DNA of 64,000 nt from RPQJ01 sp963778185. Its GTDB lineage: Bacteria > Pseudomonadota > Gammaproteobacteria > Steroidobacterales > Steroidobacteraceae. The stretch's first letter is position 1. Each line of letters starts with the position of its first letter. The position numbers and the translations under genes are program-made. Below are positions 8,398-15,935 of the stretch, one piece after another. The notes below the pieces were generated by a model. That model was not told where the DNA came from. It ran no database searches and saw only the letters and a program-made list of their open reading frames with translations. Location: the NCBI GenBank assembly GCA_963778185.1, contig CAVZTF010000004.1:434001-498000 (forward strand). The letters run 5' to 3'.

Positions 8398-9852
8398 TCA
8401 GCCAGAAACGCGCTCGCGCAGCCTGCTGTTGCGGTAGCCATAGCCGAAGTAAATGGCGAATCCGATCGCCGTCCACACCACCAGCCGGATCCACGTGTCC
8501 CTCGGCAGCGCGAGCGTGAGCCCGAGGCAGATGATCACGCCCGCCGTGCAGGTGAGCGGGGCCAGCGGCACGCGGAACGGCCGCGGGGTCTCCGGCATCG
8601 TGCGCCGGAGCACCAGCACCCCGATGCACACCGCCGTGAACGCGAGCAGGATGCCGATCGACACCAGTTCGCCGAGCACGTCGATCGGGAAGATACCGGC
8701 GAAGATCGCGGCCAGCACGCCCGTGATGATCGTGGCGACCGACGGCGTGTGGTACTTCGGGTGCACCTTCTCCAGCTGCCGCGGCAGCAGTCCGTCGCGC
8801 GACATCGCCATGAATATGCGTGGCTGGCCGAGGATGGACATGAGGATCACGGAGGTCATGCCGATGATCGCGCCGATCTTCACCGGCAGGCCGAGCCAGA
8901 AGAGACCCGGGTGCTCGTCCAGGGCGACGGCCACGGGCGCCGATACGTTGAGCTTCTCGAAGCTCACCATGCCGGTCATCACGGCCGCCATGGCCACGTA
9001 GAGCACCGTGGAAATCAGCAGCGCCGCGATGATGCCGGCCGGGACGTCGCGCTGCGGGTTGCGGGCCTCCTGCGCGGTTGTGGCCGCGGTGTCGAAGCCG
9101 ATGTAGGCGAAGAAGATGATCGCCGCGCCCTGCATCACGCCGCTCCAGCCGAAGTGGCCGAACTCGCCGTTGTTGGCCGGCAGGTAGGGGTGCCAGTTCA
9201 CCGTGTCGATGTACGCGAGGCCGACCACGATGAACAGCACGATGATCACGACCTTGATCACCACCATCAGGTTGTTGAGCCGCGCCGACTGGCGGATGCC
9301 GACGTAGCACATCCAGGTGAGCGCGATGACGATGAGCACGGCGGGCAGGTTGACGATGGCGCCGGTCGCCTGCAGCGTGTGCTCCGCGGTCTTGCCGACC
9401 GGCGCGTTGGTGAGCGCGGCCGGCAGGTGCAGTCCGGCTTCCTCGAGCAGGTTGACCACGTACCCGGACCATCCGACCGCCACCGTGGCGGCGGACATCA
9501 TGTACTCGAGCGACAGGTTCCAGCCCACGAACCAGGCGACGCCCTCGCCGAGCGTCGCGTAGGTGTAGCTGTAGGCGCTGCCCGACACGGGGATGAGGGA
9601 GGCGAGTTCCGCATAGCAGATCGCCGCCAGCCCGCAGCCGAGCGCGGCCACCAGGAAGGCAAGGGTGACCGCGGGACCGGTGTGGTTCGCGGCGACGGTG
9701 CCGGTCAGCACGAAGATGCCGCTGCCGATCATCGAGCCGAGGCCGATGGACGTCAGGGTGCGGACGCCGAGCACCCGGTTCAGGCGCGGGCCCGTCTCGA
9801 TCTCGCGGATGATCGCCGCCACGGACTTGCGGGCCACGAGTTGCTTGAGCAC
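8398..9852 (-). CDS. APC-superfamily amino-acid permease (CAT/YfnA-like)
   Basis: Integral membrane amino-acid transporter of 484 residues with about 12 hydrophobic segments. The N-terminus carries the family glycine-rich helix break (G-L-G-S-M-I-G-S-G-I-F-V-L-T-G) in TM1, typical of APC carriers that bind the substrate carboxylate there. A conserved F-A-Y-I-G-F-D-T-A-A-T-T-A-Q-E-A-R-N-P segment resembles cationic amino-acid transporters and YfnA. The best start is GTG at 9852, because the sequence directly becomes the usual basic amphipathic N-terminus. The gene diverges from the phosphatase/ADP-ribosylglycohydrolase operon across a 92-base gap that may hold both promoters. The exact amino acid carried cannot be told. 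Confidence 0.9.
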   Translation of the reverse strand: MLKQLVARKSVAAIIREIETGPRLNRVLGVRTLTSIGLGSMIGSGIFVLTGTVAANHTGPAVTLAFLVAALGCGLAAICYAELASLIPVSGSAYSYTYATLGEGVAWFVGWNLSLEYMMSAATVAVGWSGYVVNLLEEAGLHLPAALTNAPVGKTAEHTLQATGAIVNLPAVLIVIALTWMCYVGIRQSARLNNLMVVIKVVIIVLFIVVGLAYIDTVNWHPYLPANNGEFGHFGWSGVMQGAAIIFFAYIGFDTAATTAQEARNPQRDVPAGIIAALLISTVLYVAMAAVMTGMVSFEKLNVSAPVAVALDEHPGLFWLGLPVKIGAIIGMTSVILMSILGQPRIFMAMSRDGLLPRQLEKVHPKYHTPSVATIITGVLAAIFAGIFPIDVLGELVSIGILLAFTAVCIGVLVLRRTMPETPRPFRVPLAPLTCTAGVIICLGLTLALPRDTWIRLVVWTAIGFAIYFGYGYRNSRLRERVSG

Positions 9853-9944
9853 TGGGCGTCCCCCGGGGTCTTGTAATCGCGCAAGTCTCTCACACGCTCG
9901 CGGCTGTCCGCAGCCCTGCCGTCGGCGTGCCGTATCATGTGCGC

Positions 9945-11393
9945 ATGCCGTCCCCCCGAGACCCGTCCGAGTGGTCCAGACCCAGGCCCATTCCGGAGAC
10001 CTACTGGTTGTGGCCGGGCCGCCTGCTCGTGGGCGAGCACCCCGGGTCGCCGTCGCGCGCCGAGGCGATGGATCGCCTGCGCCGCTTCCTGTCGGCCGGC
10101 GTCACTTGCTTCATCGATCTCACCGAGGCGCGCGAATTCGCGTCATACGAGGCGCTGCTGCCGTTCGCCACGCCGGACGGCCGGCGCGTCGAGTACCTGC
10201 GCGAGCCGATCCCGGACCACGGCGTCCCCGCGGACCGCCAGACCATGTCGCGCATCCTGGCGTTGCTCGACGACGCCCTCGAGGCCGGGCACTGTGTCTA
10301 CGTGCATTGCCGCGCCGGCATCGGGCGCAGCGCGACGGTCGCGGGCTGCTGGCTGGCAAGCCGGCCCGGGCACGCGACGGATCCGCTCGAGGAGTTGCGG
10401 GGGCTGTGGCAGCAGTGCGCGAAGTCACGCGTGTGGCCGGAGGTGCCCGAGACTGACGAGCAGATGGAGTTCGTACGCGACTGGGCTGCGGTGCTGCCGA
10501 CGACCACGGAGATTGAGTCCCTGCGCGATCGCCTCGGCCTCGCGGACCGCGTGCGCGGGGCGCTGCTCGGCCTCGCGGTCGGGGATGCGGCCGGAGCCGC
10601 CCTGCAGGTCGGCCACGAGGGCGTGGCCGCCTGGACCCAGCACACGGCGCTCGCGCTGTGCCTGGCCGAGAGCCTGCTCGAGTGCCACCGCTGCGATGCG
10701 CGCGACCAGATGGAGCGCTACGTGCGCTGGCACCGCGACGGCCACTTCGATGGCGGCGTGCGGACGAGGCAGGTGACGCCGGACGTTGCGCGCGCGCTCG
10801 CCGCCTACCACTGGCGCGGCCAGCCGATGGCCGGGTCCCACGACCCGCACGACCACAGCACGGCCAGCCTGCCGCGCGTCATTTCCGCCGTGCTGTTCGA
10901 GCTGCACGATCCCGCTGCCGCGGTCGCACTCGCTGGCGAGTGCTCGCGCACGACGCACCAGTCGCCGGTCGTGATCGATGCCTGCCGTTACTATGCCGCG
11001 ATGCTCGCCGGCGCGCTGCGCGGCGACCCGGCGACGCAGGTGCTCGGGGAGCAGTACGAGCCGGTCGCTGGACTCTGGTCGGCGCGGCCGCTCAAGGCCG
11101 AGGTCGCGGCGCTGGCGACGAAGCATGCGCCGCATGCGCCCAACGTCGTGCACTCGCTCGCGAACGCGCGCGCATCGGTCGCCGCCGCGGCGGATTTCGA
11201 CGATGCCGTGCACCGTGCATGCAACGGGGGCATGGAGAGCGCGCTCGATGCCGCGCTCGCCGGTACGCTGATGGGTGCGCTGCATGGGGCACGCATCGTT
11301 CCCCGCGCGCAGGTCGAGGCGCTCGCGCGCGCCGACCTGCTCGAGTCCGTCGCGGCCCGCTACACCGCGTACCTGGCGGAGCGGCCGAGGTGA
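9945..11393 (+). CDS. dual-specificity phosphatase domain fused to a degenerate ADP-ribosylglycohydrolase domain
   Basis: Two-domain protein of 482 residues. Residues about 20-180 form a dual-specificity/tyrosine phosphatase with the complete P-loop H-C-R-A-G-I-G-R-S and an upstream I-P-D-H-G segment that can supply the general acid. Residues about 195-480 follow the DraG/ARH fold: an R-G-A-L-L-G-L-A-V-G-D-A-A-G start, a T-T-H-Q-S-P-V-V-I-D-A-C motif and a C-terminal Gly-rich helix. The metal ligands are lost: the usual W-T-D-D-T reads W-T-Q-H-T, and the C-terminal G-G-D-x-D-T-T reads G-G-M-E-S-A-L. The phosphatase is therefore predicted active and the hydrolase domain inactive or purely binding. 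ATG at 9945 is preferred to the in-frame GTG at 9927. The stop overlaps the next start (GTGA), so it is coupled to the metallopeptidase. Confidence 0.85.
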   Translation: MPSPRDPSEWSRPRPIPETYWLWPGRLLVGEHPGSPSRAEAMDRLRRFLSAGVTCFIDLTEAREFASYEALLPFATPDGRRVEYLREPIPDHGVPADRQTMSRILALLDDALEAGHCVYVHCRAGIGRSATVAGCWLASRPGHATDPLEELRGLWQQCAKSRVWPEVPETDEQMEFVRDWAAVLPTTTEIESLRDRLGLADRVRGALLGLAVGDAAGAALQVGHEGVAAWTQHTALALCLAESLLECHRCDARDQMERYVRWHRDGHFDGGVRTRQVTPDVARALAAYHWRGQPMAGSHDPHDHSTASLPRVISAVLFELHDPAAAVALAGECSRTTHQSPVVIDACRYYAAMLAGALRGDPATQVLGEQYEPVAGLWSARPLKAEVAALATKHAPHAPNVVHSLANARASVAAAADFDDAVHRACNGGMESALDAALAGTLMGALHGARIVPRAQVEALARADLLESVAARYTAYLAERPR

Positions 11394-12430
11394 AGCGGGC
11401 GCAGTCCCCGGCCCGGCGCGAGCGTGCCTGGACGCGCCTCGACGACGACGCCTTGCTCGACATGCGTTTCTGCGACCTGCGCCTCAGCCTCGCCAACTCG
11501 CGGCTGGAGGCAAGCGTGCGCCGGCTCTACGCCGAGCTCGCTCGCAAGGGCATCCGTTTCCGCCCGCACTTCTGGTTGTCGGAGGAGTGGTTCTCGCCCG
11601 ACGGCATCCCGGGCATTGCAATCCCGTTCTACCTCGCGCATCCGCGGCTGATGCGCCTCGAGCGGCGCTTCATGCACGAGGTCGAGGGCGGCAACGACAA
11701 GTGGCTGATGCGCATCCTGCGCCACGAGACCGGGCACGCGATCGATACCGCGTTCGCGCTGCGCCGGCGCAAGGCGTGGCGCGAGGCCTTCGGCAAGGCC
11801 TCCCATCGCTATCCCGCGCGTTACTCGCCGCGCCCGGCGAGCCGCAGTTTCGTGCTGCACCTCGGCCACTGGTACGCCCAGAGCCACTCGACGGAGGACT
11901 TCGCCGAGACCTTCGCGGTGTGGCTGCCGCCCCGAGCCCGGTGGCGCAGCCAGTACGCCGGCTGGCCGGCGCTCGCGAAGCTCGAGTACGTGGACGCGAC
12001 CATGCGCGCGCTCGAGGGTCAGCGGGCCGTGCGCCTGAGCCGCGAGATCATCGAGCCGCTGGGCGAGAACCAGCGCACCTTGCGCGAGCACTACCGGCGC
12101 AAGCAGGCGCGCTACGAAATGGACGCGATCCGCACCTACGAACGGCCGCTGCGGCGCGTGTTCGCCACGCGCGAGGAGCGCCCGCGCGGCCTCGCGGCAA
12201 GCACGTTCCTGCGCGAGGTGCGGCCGCAGCTGCGTCGCCTGCTGATCCGCCGCGCGCGCATGCATCCCTACCTCGTCAATCACGTCATGCGCACGGCGAT
12301 CCTGCATGCCCGCCTGCTCGACCTGCGGGTCGATGGCCGCCGTCACGCCGCGAAGCGCAATGCGCTCGCCATGCTCGAGCGGATCATGCTGGACATGCTG
12401 TTGCGCGACCGGGAAAACTACGCGCTATGA
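11390..12430 (+). CDS. uncharacterised HETGH zinc metallopeptidase-like protein
   Basis: Predicted soluble protein of 346 residues with no signal peptide and an unusually Arg-rich composition. A gluzincin-type H-E-T-G-H-A-I-D motif lies at residues 112-119. Downstream, E-D-F-A-E-T-F-A-V-W-L contains a Glu well placed to be the third zinc ligand. I recognise it only as a putative zinc-binding metallopeptidase of the kind found beside ATP-grasp ligases; no substrate is known to me. The C-terminal half is helical and basic, with many Arg-Arg pairs, which could bind nucleic acid or a polyanionic polymer (inference). It starts with GTG overlapping the previous stop, and its own stop overlaps the next ATG (ATGA), placing it in the middle of a tightly coupled three-gene operon. 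Confidence 0.75.
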   Translation: MKRAQSPARRERAWTRLDDDALLDMRFCDLRLSLANSRLEASVRRLYAELARKGIRFRPHFWLSEEWFSPDGIPGIAIPFYLAHPRLMRLERRFMHEVEGGNDKWLMRILRHETGHAIDTAFALRRRKAWREAFGKASHRYPARYSPRPASRSFVLHLGHWYAQSHSTEDFAETFAVWLPPRARWRSQYAGWPALAKLEYVDATMRALEGQRAVRLSREIIEPLGENQRTLREHYRRKQARYEMDAIRTYERPLRRVFATREERPRGLAASTFLREVRPQLRRLLIRRARMHPYLVNHVMRTAILHARLLDLRVDGRRHAAKRNALAMLERIMLDMLLRDRENYAL

Positions 12431-13455
12431 AGAAGCTTCGCGTGCTGGTGCTGGTGCACGAAACCCTGGTGCCGCCTGAATCGACCGGCGGCTACAGCGA
12501 GCAGGAAATCGACGAGTGGCGCACCGAGTACGACGTGACGACCTCGCTGAGGGCGCGCGGCCACGACGTCAGGGTGCTCGGGATGGGCGACAACCTGGCG
12601 GAGCTGCGCAGCGTCGTCACCGACTGGAAGCCCGACATCGCCTTCAACCTGCTCGAGGAATTCCAGGGCATCGTGACCTACGACCAGTACGTGGTCGGGT
12701 TCCTCGAGCTGATGCGCCTGCCCTACACGGGCTGCAACCCGCGCGGCATGATGATCTCGCGCGACAAGGTGCTGTCGAAGCAGATCCTGTCCTACCACCG
12801 CATAGCCACCGCGAGGTTCGCGCTGCTGCCGCGCAACCACCGCTACCAGGTGCCGAAGCGGCTCAAGTTCCCGCTGTTCGTGAAGTCGGCGACCGAGGAC
12901 GCCTCGCTCGGCATCTCGCAGGCCTCGATCGTCCACGACGCGCAGAAACTCCGCGAGCGCGTCGGGTTCATTCACGAGCAGACGAACTCCGACGCGCTGG
13001 TGGAGGAGTACATCGAGGGCCGCGAGATCTACATCGGGGTGATGGGCAACGAGCGCCTCACGACCTTTCCGCTCTGGGAGCTCAACTTCGGGACGCTGCC
13101 CGAGGTGATGGCCGGCATCGCGACGCGCAAGGTGAAGTGGGATCGCAAGTACCAGCGCAAGCACGGCATCGACACGGGGCCCGCGCAGGACCTCCCGGAG
13201 GGCCTGCCGCCGCGCATCGCGCAGGTGGCGCGCCGAATCTACCGCGCGCTGAGCATGAGCGGCTACGCGCGCATCGACCTGCGCCTGAAGCCCGACGGGG
13301 GCGTCTTCGTGCTCGAGGCGAACGCCAATCCCAACCTGGCGCAGATCGAAGACTTCGCCACCTCTGCGCTCGCGGCCAGCGTGGGCTACGACGGGCTGCT
13401 CGAGAAGATCCTGCAGCTGGGGATGGGTTACCAGGCCGCCTGGCGCCAGACCTGA
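12427..13455 (+). CDS. D-Ala-D-Ala ligase-like ATP-grasp ligase of unknown substrate
   Basis: ATP-grasp enzyme of 342 residues. The N-terminal domain (about 1-110) is Rossmann-like (R-V-L-V-L-V-H-E-T-L-V-P-P). The central ATP-binding lobe has F-P-L-F-V-K-S-A-T-E-D-A-S-L-G-I-S and V-E-E-Y-I-E-G-R-E-I-Y. The C-terminal lobe has the Mg-binding A-R-I-D-L-R-L and V-L-E-A-N-A-N-P-N-L-A. Such enzymes form an amide bond through an acyl-phosphate. The Asn-rich E-A-N-A-N-P-N replaces the usual E-x-N-x-x-P-G of Ddl, and the N-terminus differs from Ddl, so peptidoglycan dipeptide synthesis is unlikely. Coupling to a metallopeptidase suggests a ligase/peptidase pair that adds and removes, or processes, a peptide bond. 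It ends four bases before the convergent GST gene. Confidence 0.82.
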   Translation: MKKLRVLVLVHETLVPPESTGGYSEQEIDEWRTEYDVTTSLRARGHDVRVLGMGDNLAELRSVVTDWKPDIAFNLLEEFQGIVTYDQYVVGFLELMRLPYTGCNPRGMMISRDKVLSKQILSYHRIATARFALLPRNHRYQVPKRLKFPLFVKSATEDASLGISQASIVHDAQKLRERVGFIHEQTNSDALVEEYIEGREIYIGVMGNERLTTFPLWELNFGTLPEVMAGIATRKVKWDRKYQRKHGIDTGPAQDLPEGLPPRIAQVARRIYRALSMSGYARIDLRLKPDGGVFVLEANANPNLAQIEDFATSALAASVGYDGLLEKILQLGMGYQAAWRQT

Positions 13456-13459
13456 ACGA

Positions 13460-14110
13460 TCAGGGGTGCGGCGTCGGGCGCCCCTCGGTCGCGAGTTCGT
13501 GCTCCGCGCCGCGAATCCACTCCTGCAGGTGCGGGTCCTGCATCGTGCTCGCGAAGTAGTCCTGCGCCCCCTGCGAGAGCCGGGCCCCGTAGGTGTTGAA
13601 ACGCAGCGCCACCGGTGCATACATCGCATCGGCGATGGAGTAGCGCCCGAACAGCCACGGACCGAGCGGCGCGTACCGGGCACGGCAGGCGCTCCAGATC
13701 TCGTCGATGCGCGCGACGTCGGCCTGGGCTGAGGGCGACAGCGGCACGTCGAGTCCGCGCACGGCGGCCTGCATGGTCCAGGCCGTGCGCAGGGGTGCGA
13801 AACCCGAATGCATCTCCGCGCTGACCGAGCGTGCGTGCGCCCGCGCCGCGGCGTCCTCGGGCCAGGCGCGGCCGCCGGTCTTTTCGTCGAGGTACTCGCA
13901 GATCGCGAGCGAATCCCAGATGCCGAGGGGGCCGTCGAGCAGCACGGGCACGCGGCGGCTCGGGGTGTAGCGGCCGATCTCGTCGCGGAAGCGCGGCGTG
14001 TCGAGCGGCAACCGGACCTCCTCGAAGTCGAGTCCGAGGTGCCTCAGCAGCAGCCACGGCCGCAGCGACCAGGACGAGAGGTTCTTGTCGCCGATGACGA
14101 GTGTCAGCAC
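13460..14110 (-). CDS. glutathione S-transferase family protein
   Basis: Cytosolic GST of 216 residues. The N-terminal thioredoxin-like domain (about 1-80) has a S-S-W-S-L-R-P-W-L motif, where the early serines are candidates for activating glutathione, and a cis-Pro segment R-V-P-V-L followed by W-D-S-L-A-I-C-E-Y-L that binds the gamma-glutamyl part. An all-helical C-terminal domain carries the S-I-A-D-A-M-Y-A-P hydrophobic-core motif. It resembles the zeta/YfcF-like group found in Proteobacteria, whose substrates are mostly unknown. The GTG start at 14110 gives the standard N-terminus. It lies 7 bases after the DksA-like gene on the same strand, so the two may be cotranscribed. Confidence 0.88.
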   Translation of the reverse strand: MLTLVIGDKNLSSWSLRPWLLLRHLGLDFEEVRLPLDTPRFRDEIGRYTPSRRVPVLLDGPLGIWDSLAICEYLDEKTGGRAWPEDAAARAHARSVSAEMHSGFAPLRTAWTMQAAVRGLDVPLSPSAQADVARIDEIWSACRARYAPLGPWLFGRYSIADAMYAPVALRFNTYGARLSQGAQDYFASTMQDPHLQEWIRGAEHELATEGRPTPHP

Positions 14111-14117
14111 CGGCTCA

Positions 14118-14516
14118 TCATAGCGTGTGGCCCGTCTTCTGCATGTGCGTGCGCTCGAAGGTGCTCTGGCAGTCGAAGCAGCGGCTCGCGAACGGCGTCG
14201 CCGCGAGGCGCTCGGTATCGATCGGCAGCTCGCACTCCTCGCAGCGGCCGTAGCTGCCGTCGCTCATTCGCGCGATCGCGGTGTCGATGAGGCGCAGTTC
14301 GTCGAGGTCGCGGTCGATTTCCGCGAGGTTGACGTCCACCATGAGGTCCGCGAAGGACTCGGCCTCCAGGTCACGCACCTGGTCGGCGATCTGCAGGTAC
14401 TGCTCGTCGTCGCTCTTGATCAGGGTCTGGCGTATCTCCTCGCGCAGCTGGGCCGCGCGCAGGTCCATCGTTTTCCTGAGTTCCTCGATCTTGCGGGCGC
14501 TGAGCTTGTCGATCAT
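14118..14516 (-). CDS. DksA/TraR-family C4 zinc-finger protein
   Basis: Protein of 132 residues with a long N-terminal coiled coil (about 1-85) and a C-terminal four-cysteine zinc finger (C-E-E-C ... C-F-D-C, about residues 93-117). DksA-type proteins insert their coiled coil into the RNA polymerase secondary channel and tune transcription, often with ppGpp. The coil is shorter than in E. coli DksA (151 residues in total) and its tip reads D-Q-V-R-D-L-E-A-E-S, without the usual D-x-x-D-R-A-S, so I treat it as a DksA-family paralogue rather than DksA itself. The ATG at 14516 is chosen because sequence further upstream is low-complexity and outside the family. Confidence 0.85.
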   Translation of the reverse strand: MIDKLSARKIEELRKTMDLRAAQLREEIRQTLIKSDDEQYLQIADQVRDLEAESFADLMVDVNLAEIDRDLDELRLIDTAIARMSDGSYGRCEECELPIDTERLAATPFASRCFDCQSTFERTHMQKTGHTL

Positions 14517-14679
14517 GGCGGGTCTTCCTGCAGGTGGCGCGGTCGCCGCCCCGGGGGCAGCGGCTCGCAGCCGGAGCATTGCCTGCCGGTCGCCGCAGAC
14601 CAATACGGGAATGGCGCAAGGCCGGGTTGGAGGGACAGCTGCGGTGCCATAATCGAGACCGTGGCATGGAGGGTGCGAC

Positions 14680-14937
14680 ATGGTGGAAAAGAAGCCTGCG
14701 GTGCGACGCCAGCGCCGGCCGGTCGCCAAGGTGGCGACGGCAGCCAAGCGCGCTTCACCGGAGGCGAACCGGCAGGCCATGGTCAGGACAGCCGCGTACT
14801 TTCGGGCTCAGCAGCGCGGCTTTGCGCCAGGCCACGACCTGGACGACTGGTTGGCGGCCGAGGCTGAGGTGGCCGGCCTGGCTGAACCGGAACCGACCGG
14901 CAAGCCCCGTGCGAGGGGTCGCAAGCCTGCCGGCTGA
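14680..14937 (+). CDS. DUF2934 small basic protein
   Basis: Protein of 85 residues. The first 40 are Lys/Arg/Ala-rich and probably disordered. The conserved DUF2934 block follows at about 38-68 (A-A-Y-F-R-A-Q-Q-R-G-F-A-P-G, then D-L-D-D-W-L-A-A-E-A-E-V). The family is common in Proteobacteria and has no established function. The basic tails on both sides could contact nucleic acid (inference). It diverges from the DksA-like gene across a 163-base spacer that probably contains both promoters. Confidence 0.85.
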   Translation: MVEKKPAVRRQRRPVAKVATAAKRASPEANRQAMVRTAAYFRAQQRGFAPGHDLDDWLAAEAEVAGLAEPEPTGKPRARGRKPAG

Positions 14938-14958
14938 ACGGCGGCGAGATCCGCCGTT

Positions 14959-15495
14959 TCAGTCCGGGGGCAGCGCTGCGGCTTCGGGGAACAGCGTGTC
15001 CTCGTAGCCGAGGTCGCGGAGGTCACGCAGGCGCATCGGGTAGAGGATGCCGTCGAGGTGGTCCACCTCGTGCTGTACGACGCGCGCGTGGAATCCGCTG
15101 ACCGTGCGGTCGACCGGCGATCCGCGCTCGTCGAAACCTCGGTACCGCAGGTGTCGGTAGCGGGGCACGAGGCCCCTCAGCCCCGGTACGGAGAGACACC
15201 CTTCCCAGCCGTCCTCCATGTCCTCGCCCAGGGGCATGAGCTCGGGGTTCACCAGCACCGTGTATGGCACTGTCTCGACCTGCGGATAACGCGGATTGCC
15301 CTGCACCTCGAAGACCACGACGCGCAGCGGCACGCCGATCTGCGGCGCCGCGAGGCCCGCCCCATCCATGGCCCGCATGGTGTCGTCCATGTCGGCCACG
15401 AGGTCGGCAAGCTCGCGGCTGCCCAGCCGCTCGACCGGCGCGGCCACCTGCCTGAGCAGCGGATGCCCCATCTTGAGCACGGGTCGGACGGCCAT
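14959..15495 (-). CDS. def: peptide deformylase
   Basis: Fe2+/Zn2+ enzyme of 178 residues that removes the N-formyl group from nascent proteins. All three motifs are present: G-A-G-L-A-A-P-Q-I-G near residue 46, E-G-C-L-S-V-P near 98 with the metal Cys, and Q-H-E-V-D-H near 141 with the two metal His and the catalytic Glu. The ATG at 15495 gives the common M-A-V-R-P-V-L-K-M-G-H-P-L-L start; an in-frame GTG two codons upstream is the alternative. It is not next to fmt, so this may be a second, stand-alone deformylase. It ends 21 bases from the convergent DUF2934 gene. Confidence 0.93.
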   Translation of the reverse strand: MAVRPVLKMGHPLLRQVAAPVERLGSRELADLVADMDDTMRAMDGAGLAAPQIGVPLRVVVFEVQGNPRYPQVETVPYTVLVNPELMPLGEDMEDGWEGCLSVPGLRGLVPRYRHLRYRGFDERGSPVDRTVSGFHARVVQHEVDHLDGILYPMRLRDLRDLGYEDTLFPEAAALPPD

Positions 15496-15601
15496 GGGCA
15501 CTCCTGGTGGCTGATCGTGGCCCCGAGCTTAGTGGACGCCGGCGGGTTGACAAGGGCAGGGGGCGGGCGTAGCTAGGGCGTCCGAACCGGACGAGTACGA
15601 A

Positions 15602-15904
15602 ATGGATCACGGTCTGCACTGCTGGAAGTGCGGGGGTTCGCTCGCCGACTACACGCTGCCCCTGCGCCGGATCGAGGAATGCCGCGCCTGCCGCGCGGAG
15701 CTGCACGTGTGCCGGATGTGCGAGTTCCACGACACGACCGTCGCCAAGCACTGCCGCGAAACCATCGCCGAAGAGGTCAAGGACAAGACACGCGCCAATT
15801 TCTGCGACTACTTCCGACCGACGCCGCAGGCGTACCGGCCGGGCGACCTGTCCGCGGCGGACAAGGCCCGGGCGGAGCTCGAGGCGATGTTCGGCCGCAA
15901 GTAG
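15602..15904 (+). CDS. small Cys-rich zinc-ribbon-like conserved protein
   Basis: Protein of 100 residues with C-W-K-C near residue 7, C-R-A-C near 28, C-R-M-C near 37, and two further single Cys (H-C-R-E and F-C-D-Y). Spacing of the first two CxxC pairs suits a zinc ribbon, and the third pair with the later cysteines could hold a second metal. The tail (A-D-K-A-R-A-E-L-E-A-M-F-G) is a short amphipathic helix. I do not recognise a named family and no function is assigned. It is separated from the following peptidase gene by 31 bases and may share its transcript. Confidence 0.75.
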   Translation: MDHGLHCWKCGGSLADYTLPLRRIEECRACRAELHVCRMCEFHDTTVAKHCRETIAEEVKDKTRANFCDYFRPTPQAYRPGDLSAADKARAELEAMFGRK

Positions 15905-15935
15905 TCCCGTTCACGCAATCTGGAGATGAATCATC

